Shown: positions 52,762-60,353 of the stretch, in pieces
How positions within the stretch are numbered: position 1 is the stretch's first letter
Layout: each line of letters begins with the position of its first letter
Source of the DNA: Raineya orbicola
Lineage (GTDB): Bacteria > Bacteroidota > Bacteroidia > Cytophagales > Thermonemataceae
Assembly (NCBI RefSeq): GCF_002843425.1
Contig: NZ_NKXO01000013.1
Coordinates: 1-64,000 of the forward strand
Direction of reading: 5' to 3'
DNA: 64,000 nt
Notes under the pieces: model-generated
Database searches by the model: none
The model's input: the letters and a program-made list of their open reading frames with translations, nothing else
Told to the model about the DNA's origin: nothing
Made by a program: the position numbers and the translations under genes

Positions 52762-55098
52762 ATGAGGAAAATTTACTTCTTGCTTGTAGCCTGCTTGAGT
52801 GCTTTATTTGCCTGCAAAACTACCCAAAAAACTACTTCAACAAAGAAAACCCAAGAGCCAATTTTGATGTATGTGGGTGATATGCCTATCACGGTGGGGG
52901 AGTTTAAGTACGTGTATGAGAAAAATAATCCTAACAAAGATAGTTTGTATGTAGAAAAATCTTTACGAGATTATCTTGACCTTTATACTAAATTCAAACT
53001 CAAAGTATTAGATGGCATAAAAAACGGCATTGATACCACACGTGAGTTTCAGACCGAATACTATGGGTACGAAGTGCAATTGGTTCGTCCTTATCTTATT
53101 CCCAAAGAAGTTACGGATAAATTGGTGCGTGAGGCTTACGATAGAATGCAAGAGGAAATCAATGCTTCGCATATACTCATACGCGTAAGCCCCGAAGCCG
53201 ACCCCAAAGATACGCTTACAGCGTATGAAAAAATCAAAAAAATTCGTGAGCGAGCCTTGAAAGGTGAAAGTTTTGAAAAACTTGCCCAAGATTTTTCCGA
53301 AGACCCTTCGGGAAGTGCTAATGGCGGAAATTTGGGCTATTTTACAGGCTTGAAAATGGTCTATCCATTTGAAACTGCCGCTTATAAAACACCCAAAGGA
53401 CAAATTTCGGATATTGTACGCACGGAATTTGGATATCATATTATTAAGGTACTTGACCGCCGTCCTACTAGTGGTAAAGTAACAGCCGCACATATTATGC
53501 TGCGTACTGCCAAAGGTATTTCTGCCGAAGATTCTATAGCTTTGCGTAAAAAAGCCTTTGAAATCTACGAAAGGGCTAAAAAAGGTGAGGAATGGGGCAA
53601 ATTAGTGGCTCAATTCTCCGAAGATGCTAATACCAAAAATAGTAATGGACAACTTCGTGAGTTTGGGGTTGGCGACCTTATCCCTGAATTTGAAAATGCC
53701 GCCTTCGCTCTTAAAAATCCGGGAGAAATCAGCGAACCTGTACTTTCTCCTTATGGTTGGCATATTATTAAACTAATCAGCAAAGGTAGAAAAGAAACTT
53801 TTGAGGAGGTAGAAACATCTATTCGCAATCGGGTGCAGAGAGATTCACGTTCAGAAGTGAGTAAAAGCTTGGTACTGGCTCGTCTGCGTAAAGAAAATAA
53901 TCTTAAAATCAATGACAAAGTTTTGAAAAAAGCAATAAGTGCCGTAGATAGTTCATTATTAAGGGGAAATTGGGATTTTAAGGAAGATAAATTCTTGAAA
54001 GAAATTATTGCAAACTTTGAAAATAAGCAAGTAGGTAAAAAACAAAATATCTCGGTACGCGATTTTTATTTTTACTTAAAAACTCGTCAGCAACAACGCC
54101 CCGACCTCAAAGATGCCAAACACTATGCTAATTTGCTTTGGCAAAGATTTATTGACGATGAAACCGTAAATTTTGAAAAAAGCATTTTACCCGATAAATT
54201 CTATGACTACAAAATGCTCGCCCAAGAATATCGTGAAGGTATGATACTATTTGCAATGATGAACGACAAAGTTTGGGCAAAGGCTATCAAGGATACCACA
54301 GGAGCAAAGCAGTTTTATGAAAAAAATAAAGAAAAATATCGTTGGGGAGAGCGTGCTTTTGCTACTATTTTTGATGCCGCTAATGAAAACATTTTGAAAC
54401 AAGTAGAAGAATATGCAGGTGAAAAGCCGCCTTACTTACTGAAAGGCTATTTTGAAAACAATATCATCAAGTATGGGAAAGACCAAATGAAATATGATGA
54501 GAAAGAGTATTTGGGACTTATCAATGAAGTAGGAGAGGCTTTGAACAAAGATGCTAATCTGCTTTTGGAAATTTCGGGGCATATGGATAAAACAGAGCGT
54601 CCTAAAACACTTTCCGCTGATAGAACCAAAGTGATTTTTGATTATTTATACCAAATCAAGCGTATCAACGCCAATCAGGCAATACGAAAAGACTTTGGCA
54701 GTTCTATGCCCGGCACCAAGAAAAATCCTAAACCTAATAGCCGTGTAGAATTGCAGATGTACTCTTATGCTCTTTCGGGTATTGAAAAGGTTATCAATAA
54801 AAGCAATGCTTTGAACTTAAAAGTTACAGAACTAAAACCTTATGAAAAAGGAACTAATGATTTGCTTAATGCCGTGCCTTGGAAGGAAGGCAAACATCGC
54901 TTGCAACGCAATGGCAGATATTTCTTGGTGCATATCAGCAGTATAGAAGCTCCTCGTACCAAAACATTTGAAGAAGCCCGAGGCAATATTATTCAAGACT
55001 ATCAGGTATTTTTGGAAAAAGAGTGGATTGATGAACTCCAAAAGAAATACCCTGTAAAAATTCAAGAAGAAGAATTTAAGAAATTAGTGAAAAAATAA
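52762..55098 (+). CDS. Lipoprotein peptidyl-prolyl isomerase with two PpiC domains and an inserted OmpA-like domain
   Basis: Cell-envelope folding factor of the PrsA/SurA kind, 778 aa. Lipobox LFAC puts the lipid on Cys18. After a SurA-like helical region, two parvulin domains follow: the first begins INASHILIRVS (about 133-233, ending TEFGYHIIKVL), the second begins TAAHIMLRT (about 240-342, ending SPYGWHIIKLI). At about 590-670 is a stretch with the OmpA/MotB pattern: LLLEISGHMDKTERP, LSADRTKVIFDYL, NSRVELQMY. The C-terminus (KTFEEARGNIIQDYQ ... EKEWIDELQKKYPV) is typical of Bacteroidota PPIases. It is 6 bases upstream of rmlC. Confidence 0.88.
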   Translation: MRKIYFLLVACLSALFACKTTQKTTSTKKTQEPILMYVGDMPITVGEFKYVYEKNNPNKDSLYVEKSLRDYLDLYTKFKLKVLDGIKNGIDTTREFQTEYYGYEVQLVRPYLIPKEVTDKLVREAYDRMQEEINASHILIRVSPEADPKDTLTAYEKIKKIRERALKGESFEKLAQDFSEDPSGSANGGNLGYFTGLKMVYPFETAAYKTPKGQISDIVRTEFGYHIIKVLDRRPTSGKVTAAHIMLRTAKGISAEDSIALRKKAFEIYERAKKGEEWGKLVAQFSEDANTKNSNGQLREFGVGDLIPEFENAAFALKNPGEISEPVLSPYGWHIIKLISKGRKETFEEVETSIRNRVQRDSRSEVSKSLVLARLRKENNLKINDKVLKKAISAVDSSLLRGNWDFKEDKFLKEIIANFENKQVGKKQNISVRDFYFYLKTRQQQRPDLKDAKHYANLLWQRFIDDETVNFEKSILPDKFYDYKMLAQEYREGMILFAMMNDKVWAKAIKDTTGAKQFYEKNKEKYRWGERAFATIFDAANENILKQVEEYAGEKPPYLLKGYFENNIIKYGKDQMKYDEKEYLGLINEVGEALNKDANLLLEISGHMDKTERPKTLSADRTKVIFDYLYQIKRINANQAIRKDFGSSMPGTKKNPKPNSRVELQMYSYALSGIEKVINKSNALNLKVTELKPYEKGTNDLLNAVPWKEGKHRLQRNGRYFLVHISSIEAPRTKTFEEARGNIIQDYQVFLEKEWIDELQKKYPVKIQEEEFKKLVKK

Positions 55099-55104
55099 GA
55101 AAAA

Positions 55105-55644
55105 ATGCCTTTTTTGAAAACAGCCATTGAAGGACTTTTGCTTTTTGAGCCTCGTTTGTTTGAAGATGAACGGGGCTATTTCTATGAAAGCTTTAATCAG
55201 AAAGAGTTTTTTGAAGCTACAGGAATAGATTTGCCTTTTGTGCAAGATAACCATTCTCTTTCCAAATTTGGTGTTATTCGCGGTTTGCATTTTCAGAAAC
55301 CGCCTTTTCAGCAGGCAAAGCTCATTAAGGTTATCAGAGGAGAAATTTTTGATGTAGCCGTAGATATTCGCCCTGATTCGCCAACTTATGGCAAGTGGCT
55401 TGGCTTTGTACTTTCAGCAGAAAATAAAAAACAGCTTTATATTCCTCGCGGCTTTGCTCACGGTTTTGTAGTACTTTCGGATTGGGCAGAGGTGCTTTAC
55501 AAATGCGATAATTACTATGCTCCCCAAGCCGAAGGAGGGATTATCTACAATGATAAAACCCTACAAATTGATTGGCGAGTTGAAAAAAAAGATATTATTG
55601 TATCGCCCAAAGATTGTCTCTTACCGACTTTTCAAGATATTTGA
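55105..55644 (+). CDS. rfbC: dTDP-4-dehydrorhamnose 3,5-epimerase
   Basis: Third enzyme of dTDP-L-rhamnose synthesis (RmlC); a cupin dimer of 179 aa. Family residues are clear: FEDERGYFYESF, the catalytic His in GVIRGLHFQ, KLIKVIRGEIFDVAVDIR with its Asp, YIPRGFAHGF, the Tyr in AEVLYKCDNYY and the closing IIYNDKTLQIDW. rmlA, B and D are not in this window, so rhamnose synthesis genes are split. It follows the PPIase gene by 6 bases and is convergent with the SPFH gene. Confidence 0.96.
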   Translation: MPFLKTAIEGLLLFEPRLFEDERGYFYESFNQKEFFEATGIDLPFVQDNHSLSKFGVIRGLHFQKPPFQQAKLIKVIRGEIFDVAVDIRPDSPTYGKWLGFVLSAENKKQLYIPRGFAHGFVVLSDWAEVLYKCDNYYAPQAEGGIIYNDKTLQIDWRVEKKDIIVSPKDCLLPTFQDI

Positions 55645-55686
55645 AGGAACAGGAGAAATACTTTGTGAAAAACTACAAAGCCAATC

Positions 55687-56496
55687 TTATTTCTTTTTAG
55701 GCGTAATCAGGGGACTTACGGAGTTTTGTTCTTCGTTTAGCATATAAGGCATTTGTCCATCGGTGATAATAACTTTGGTATTAGGCGATTTGGCAAGTTC
55801 TCGCCAAGCCTGAATGTATTGAAATTGCAAAACAAGAGGGTTTAACCCTTCGGCAAGAATTTTTTGGGCATCACGAGTTCCTTGTGCTTCTATAATACGC
55901 CTTTGAGCTTCTAATTTTTCTTGTTCCAAAACAAACTGCATTCTTTGAGCCTCTTGCTCTGCTTGCAATTTGGCTTCAATAGCCTCCACCAATCTTTCGG
56001 GGAGTTTGATGCTTTTGAGCAAAACAGCTTCTATAACAAAACCTTTATCCTTCAAGAATTTATCTAAATCGGCAGCAATGGTTTGTTCTATGGTAGCTCT
56101 TTCGGCGGTATGGAGGTCTTTGGCAAAAAAACGGGCACTTACATCACGTATAGCCGACCTAAAAGCGGGGGCAACTAAATTATTTTCATAATTTTTGCCT
56201 ATTTCTTTAAGAATAGAGACAATTTTATTGGGCTGTACGCGATACAGTAAAGTTACTTCCGTTTTTACCGTAAGACCTTCCTTTGTAGGTAAATCGGCAG
56301 TTACGGTGAGATTGGTGGTGCGAGTAGGTACTTTAATCATTGTCGTTGTAAATGGATTGATTAGGTAAAAACCGCTATTCAACGTTTTTTCACGCAATTT
56401 GCCGAAGCGGCGACGGTAACCTACTTCATCTTGACGAATAGTTACACAGGCACTCAAAAAGGAAAACGATAAAAAAATCAAAAAAAACTGTTTCAT
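55687..56496 (-). CDS. SPFH/prohibitin-family lipoprotein
   Basis: 269 aa. Unlike most prohibitins, which have a membrane helix, this one has a lipoprotein signal (FLSFSFLSAC, lipidated Cys17). The SPFH domain covers about 20-190: VGYRRRFGKLREKTLNSGFYLINPF, TVKTEVTLLYRVQP, NLVAPAFRSAIRDVSARF and VIEAVLLKSIKLPERLVEAIEAKLQAEQEAQRM (read at key residues Lys, Pro, Ile, Gln). A coiled-coil segment follows and the end is basic. Such proteins build ring-like membrane scaffolds; as a lipoprotein it would face the periplasm. Divergent from aroA. Confidence 0.85.
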   Translation of the reverse strand: MKQFFLIFLSFSFLSACVTIRQDEVGYRRRFGKLREKTLNSGFYLINPFTTTMIKVPTRTTNLTVTADLPTKEGLTVKTEVTLLYRVQPNKIVSILKEIGKNYENNLVAPAFRSAIRDVSARFFAKDLHTAERATIEQTIAADLDKFLKDKGFVIEAVLLKSIKLPERLVEAIEAKLQAEQEAQRMQFVLEQEKLEAQRRIIEAQGTRDAQKILAEGLNPLVLQFQYIQAWRELAKSPNTKVIITDGQMPYMLNEEQNSVSPLITPKKK

Positions 56497-56621
56497 TTGG
56501 AGTACGATTTAGGTTTTACCTTATATAACATCTATTTGTGTTAATTGTTTTTTCTTGGAGAAAATAATGTTTGTGTTCTTTTGAAAGCCTTTTATTAGTT
56601 TTACAGGCAAATCTTGATTTT

Positions 56622-57860
56622 ATGCTTTTTTTATCTAAACCTTCTGAAAAAATTTACACCACTATTGATTTACCTGCTTCTAAAAGTGAAAGCAACCGAG
56701 TGCTTATTATAGAGGCTCTTGCTCAGTGGCAATATGAGCAAAAAAGACTTGCTTTACCCAAGTATTCCATTCAGAATATTTCTGAGGCTCGTGATACCAA
56801 AATCTTACAAAATTTACTCAAAAGCACAGCATTAAGGCTCAATGTACAAGATGCAGGGACAACAATGCGTTTCCTGACCGCCTTTTGTGCAGTAACTAAC
56901 CGAAAAGCTATTTTAGAAGGCACCGAACGTATGCACCAAAGACCTATCGGCATTTTAGTAGAGGCTTTGCAAGAATTAGGAGCAGAAATTACTTATTTAG
57001 GCGAAAATGGTTTTCCTCCTTTGCAAATTGAGGGTTTTCGGCAAAAGAAAAATGTTATTTCTATTCGTGGTGATGTGAGCAGTCAGTTTATTTCAGCTTT
57101 ATTGATGATTGCTCCTACTTTGGAAAGGGGGGTGCAAATAACTTTACAAAACAAAGTCAGCTCTCTACCTTATATTCAGATGACACTTTCTTTAATGAAA
57201 AACTTTGAAGTAGAAAGTGAATGGAATGAAAACACGATTATTATTCAGCCACAACTTTATCAGATGAAAGATTTTGCAGTAGAGGCAGATTGGTCGGCGG
57301 CGAGTTATTGGTATAGTGTAGCCACATTGGCAAAACAGGCAGAAATTTTTTTGCCTTATCTCAAAAAAAATTCCTTACAGGGCGATAGCCAGATTGCTTC
57401 TATAATGGAGTTTTTTGGTGTAAAAACTTTTTATGAAAAATATGGTATTAGAATTTGCAAAGTAAGTGAGCCCAAAGTGAATTTTTTTGAATACGATTTC
57501 AGTAACCAGCCCGATTTGGCACAAACAATTGTTACCTTGTGTGTTGGAAAAAATATAACACTGATAGCCAAAGGAGTAGAAAGCCTAAAAATTAAAGAAA
57601 CTGACCGCTTGCAAGCCTTGCAAAACGAAGTCAGAAAGTTTGGATTTCAATTCTATGAAATTGCTGAAAATACTTGGAGATTGGAGAAAGCAGAAAATAT
57701 AGATTTCGCAAAGGGAGTATGTATAGCCACCTATCAAGACCATAGAATGGCAATGGCTTTTGCTCCGTTGAGTTACCTTTGTACTTTGCAAGTAGAAAAC
57801 CCACAAGTGGTAGAAAAATCGTATCCTAAATTTTGGCAAGAGTGGAAAAAGATAAATTGA
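56622..57860 (+). CDS. aroA: 3-phosphoshikimate 1-carboxyvinyltransferase (EPSP synthase)
   Basis: Sixth step of the shikimate pathway; joins PEP and shikimate-3-phosphate. 412 aa from the ATG at 56622; a GTG at 56571 would add 17 residues with no homologous look. Family motifs: LPASKSESNRVLI (Lys, Ser, Arg), DAGTTMRFLTA (usual NAGTAMR, Asn to Asp and Ala to Thr), MHQRPIGILVEAL, GDVSSQFISALL, DWSAASYW, KETDRLQAL and the C-terminal YQDHRMAMAFAPL. The changed NAGTAMR-like motif is the sort seen in divergent AroA forms, typical of Bacteroidota. Supplies chorismate for pabA and trpB products. Confidence 0.94.
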   Translation: MLFLSKPSEKIYTTIDLPASKSESNRVLIIEALAQWQYEQKRLALPKYSIQNISEARDTKILQNLLKSTALRLNVQDAGTTMRFLTAFCAVTNRKAILEGTERMHQRPIGILVEALQELGAEITYLGENGFPPLQIEGFRQKKNVISIRGDVSSQFISALLMIAPTLERGVQITLQNKVSSLPYIQMTLSLMKNFEVESEWNENTIIIQPQLYQMKDFAVEADWSAASYWYSVATLAKQAEIFLPYLKKNSLQGDSQIASIMEFFGVKTFYEKYGIRICKVSEPKVNFFEYDFSNQPDLAQTIVTLCVGKNITLIAKGVESLKIKETDRLQALQNEVRKFGFQFYEIAENTWRLEKAENIDFAKGVCIATYQDHRMAMAFAPLSYLCTLQVENPQVVEKSYPKFWQEWKKIN

Positions 57861-57911
57861 GTAGATAATTTTTTTAATTTTGCAAGTCTAAAAAGCTAAA
57901 TACTAAAAGCA

Positions 57912-58412
57912 ATGAAAACCTTATACATAGCTCGGCACGCTGAAGCCGAAAGTGGCTACAAAGACTTTGAGCGAGCATTGAGCCCTAATGGCTACAAGCA
58001 AGCAATGAATGTGGGGAAACAACTTTTGGAAAGAAATGTTAGAATTCAGCAGATTTGGGCAAGTCCTGCGGTGCGTACGCTTACTACGGCTCAAATTTTT
58101 GCCGAGCAAATACGCTTTGATAGCGATTTGATTCAAACGAAAGAAGAACTATACAATGCCAGCCTTCGTATTTGGCTTAAACTTATTCAATCTTTTAGCG
58201 ATAATAACAAAGAAATTTTGATAGTAGGGCATAACCCTCATATTTCTTACCTTGTTGAATTTCTCACAGGTGATGTTTTTGAAGGATTAGGAACTTCGCA
58301 CGTTGCCGTTGTGTATTCTTCTAAAAGTTGGAAGGAGTGGAATGAGAAGGCGGTCAGTTTGGAAAGTATTATCAAACCTATTGATGAAAATTTTGAAAAA
58401 ATTTCTATTTGA
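57912..58412 (+). CDS. sixA: Histidine phosphatase, SixA type
   Basis: 166 aa, branch 2-His phosphatase. Nucleophile His8 lies in the RHAEAE motif at the N-terminus (YIARHAEAES), the second catalytic His is in VGHNPHISYLVEFL, and SPAVRTLTTAQIFAEQ is the conserved SixA loop. In E. coli SixA acts on phosphohistidine proteins; here the target is unknown. A TAATTTTG box at 57875-57882 may be the -7 element. Followed by the R-M genes. Confidence 0.9.
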   Translation: MKTLYIARHAEAESGYKDFERALSPNGYKQAMNVGKQLLERNVRIQQIWASPAVRTLTTAQIFAEQIRFDSDLIQTKEELYNASLRIWLKLIQSFSDNNKEILIVGHNPHISYLVEFLTGDVFEGLGTSHVAVVYSSKSWKEWNEKAVSLESIIKPIDENFEKISI

Positions 58413-58489
58413 AAAACCATTTTTTGAACGTTTTCAAAAACTTTTACGTAGATAAGTAACGTGAGTACTATTGTAGAAAGATACATACT

Positions 58490-59308
58490 TTGCATAAAAA
58501 CAAACCAATAAACAAGAAAGACCAAGTTCTTACTGAAATTTTTGAAATTTGCCAAAAAAGAAATGACTACGTTTTTCATAACGATTTGGTAAAAGACATA
58601 TCTAAAAAAGTTGGTTTTGGAAATCCGTTTGATGCTACCAAAATTGATAATAAAGACAAACTTCCGCAAATATTGCTTGATAACGATTTTGCAGTTATTC
58701 ACTTAGGCAACGGAAAACACCAATTCATCAAAGGAATTAACAAAGTTTATCACAATTTTGAGCCAATTCAGGAAACTTTGGAATGGACTTACACAAAAAG
58801 CCTCCTCAACGAGTATAACAGCAGCGAAAGCAATATTTTGTCAGTAGCCAATAATCAGCGAATTTTACATCATTTTTTGTTTGGAAAAGATACGGAGTTT
58901 GATAGTATAGACATTACTCAAAGACCGAAAACCTATTTTCCACACCGCACTAAAACAAGTTTTGCTTACAACTTTGGAAAGGATTTGTACATTGAATTAA
59001 ACAACATACAGATAGAAATTGACCTGACTATTGAATTTCAAGGAATTATAGGAGTTTTTGAAGGGAAAAATGGAAAACCTGAAAGTTTTGCTGTTTATCA
59101 AATTTATCACCCATTTTTGTACTATTACAAGGCAAATCAACTTTCTGAACTGAAAGGCAAAATCAAAGAAATTTATGGCGTTTATGTAGTCAAAACCATA
59201 GAAAACGGCATTACAAATTTGAAAATCTGGGCTTATACCTTTGAAAATCCATTAGATATTACGAGTATCAAGTTTGTAAAATCGGTTTGTTATCACTTAA
59301 AACTTTAG
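58490..59308 (+). CDS. Probable type II restriction endonuclease, PD-(D/E)XK type, non-ATG start
   Basis: The 272-codon frame lies directly before a DNA methyltransferase gene. Residues about 10-85 look like a helical DNA-binding region (VLTEIFEICQKRNDYVFHNDLVKDISKK). The catalytic core is IEIDLTIE ... GVFEGKNGK, with Asp178, Glu191 and Lys193 in D-x12-ExK spacing. The reading frame has no ATG at all: the listed start is TTG at 58490, and codon 7 is ATA (58508-58510) just where PINKKDQ could begin a normal protein. Either TTG is used or the original ATG has mutated. The closest family and recognition site are unknown. Confidence 0.65.
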   Translation: MHKNKPINKKDQVLTEIFEICQKRNDYVFHNDLVKDISKKVGFGNPFDATKIDNKDKLPQILLDNDFAVIHLGNGKHQFIKGINKVYHNFEPIQETLEWTYTKSLLNEYNSSESNILSVANNQRILHHFLFGKDTEFDSIDITQRPKTYFPHRTKTSFAYNFGKDLYIELNNIQIEIDLTIEFQGIIGVFEGKNGKPESFAVYQIYHPFLYYYKANQLSELKGKIKEIYGVYVVKTIENGITNLKIWAYTFENPLDITSIKFVKSVCYHLKL

Positions 59309-59316
59309 TATCTTTG
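59286..59316 (+). promoter_or_regulatory. Promoter of the methyltransferase gene inside the end of the endonuclease gene
   Basis: TTTG (59286-59289), 19 bases, TATCTTTG (59309-59316), an exact consensus fit spanning the endonuclease stop codon. Transcription would begin about 10 bases before the methyltransferase ATG at 59333, allowing protection to be made independently. Confidence 0.65.
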
Positions 59317-59332
59317 CTACAAAAAGAAGATA

Positions 59333-60190
59333 ATGCTTGAAAAATTTAGAAACAAGGTTTTCAATCAAGATGTTATAGAAACGTTGAAACAGTTACCTGA
59401 CAACTGTTTAGATATGGTTTATGGCGACCCTGATTATAACGTAGGCATTAACTATGCAGGAAAGAACTACACTCAAAAATGGAATGATTACATAAATTGG
59501 TACATAGAATTGACTAAAGAAAGTATGCGTGTGTTGAAGACCACAGGGAATTTGTTTATGATAAATTATCCCAAACAAAATGCCTATTTACGTGTCAAAT
59601 ACCTTGACGAAAATGCTTATGATGTTCAGGATTATGTTTGGGTGTATAACACCAACGTAGGGCATAGCCCTCGCCGATTTACAACCGCACACCGCAGTAT
59701 TTTACACGCCACCAAAAGTAAGGAAAACAATTTTTATAAGGATAACGTAGCAGTACCCTATCAAAATCCAACGGACAAACGCATAAAACAAAGAATAGCA
59801 GAAGGACATTTAGGGCGTATGCCTTATTCTTGGTTTTATTTTGATTTGGTAAAAAACGTAAGCAAAGACAAAACTTTTCACGCTTGTCAAATTCCTTTGG
59901 GTTTGGTGGAAATGTTGATAAAGTCTTGTACACAAGAAAATGATGATGTATTTATTTTATTTGGGGGCAGTGGCTCTGAAATTGTACTTTGCAAAGAACT
60001 TAAAAGAAACTTTATTTCTTGCGAACTTCACCCCGAATATTACAAAATGATACAAGACCGTTTGGCAAACAATGGTAAAATTTCAGAAGAATATCGTTTA
60101 GAATTTGTGCGGGAAAAAAAGAAAACAAGTATTGAAATAAGCCCGAAACTGTTTGACTTTGAATTTGAAACAAAGAACAATTGGCAATAG
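59333..60190 (+). CDS. DNA methyltransferase, beta-class, probably N6-adenine
   Basis: Modification half of the R-M pair, 285 aa. The catalytic motif IV is GDPDYNVGI (Asp32-Pro33-Asp34-Tyr35), a variant of DPPY, and comes before the SAM-binding motif I (ILFGGSGSEIVLCKEL, about residues 207-222), which gives the beta-class order. HACQIPLGLVEMLIKSCT and FISCELHPEYYKMI (motifs X-like and II) complete it. An initial Asp favours N6-adenine over N4-cytosine methylation. Recognition sequence is unknown. A strong terminator follows at 60260-60295. Confidence 0.88.
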   Translation: MLEKFRNKVFNQDVIETLKQLPDNCLDMVYGDPDYNVGINYAGKNYTQKWNDYINWYIELTKESMRVLKTTGNLFMINYPKQNAYLRVKYLDENAYDVQDYVWVYNTNVGHSPRRFTTAHRSILHATKSKENNFYKDNVAVPYQNPTDKRIKQRIAEGHLGRMPYSWFYFDLVKNVSKDKTFHACQIPLGLVEMLIKSCTQENDDVFILFGGSGSEIVLCKELKRNFISCELHPEYYKMIQDRLANNGKISEEYRLEFVREKKKTSIEISPKLFDFEFETKNNWQ

Positions 60191-60259
60191 GAACAATCCA
60201 AGTTTTAGACAAAAGTGGAGAAAAATCCAATAAAAATAGGTTTCATAAAATAAATCATC

Positions 60260-60299
60260 AAAAACGCTAAATCTTGCAAAAGGTTTAGCGTTTTTCTTT
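60260..60299 (+). terminator. Rho-independent terminator after the methyltransferase gene
   Basis: AAAAACGCTAAA (60260-60271) pairs with TTTAGCGTTTTT (60284-60295), 12 bp, followed by a T-rich run. It separates the R-M genes from the helicase gene. Confidence 0.85.
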
Positions 60300-60353
60300 G
60301 TAAAATGCTATCTTTGTACTCAATACCTATACAATTGCTTAATCCTGTAATTT

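Noticed and set aside
53008-53493. 161-codon minus-strand frame inside the PPIase gene
   Set aside because: Antisense to a confident gene, no promoter or domain.
58421-58440. TTTTTGAA-CGTT-TTCAAAAA hairpin upstream of the endonuclease gene as a controller (C-protein) site
   Set aside because: Stem is mostly A-T, no C-protein gene is present in the R-M unit, and no second copy is nearby. Could be a weak terminator for sixA.
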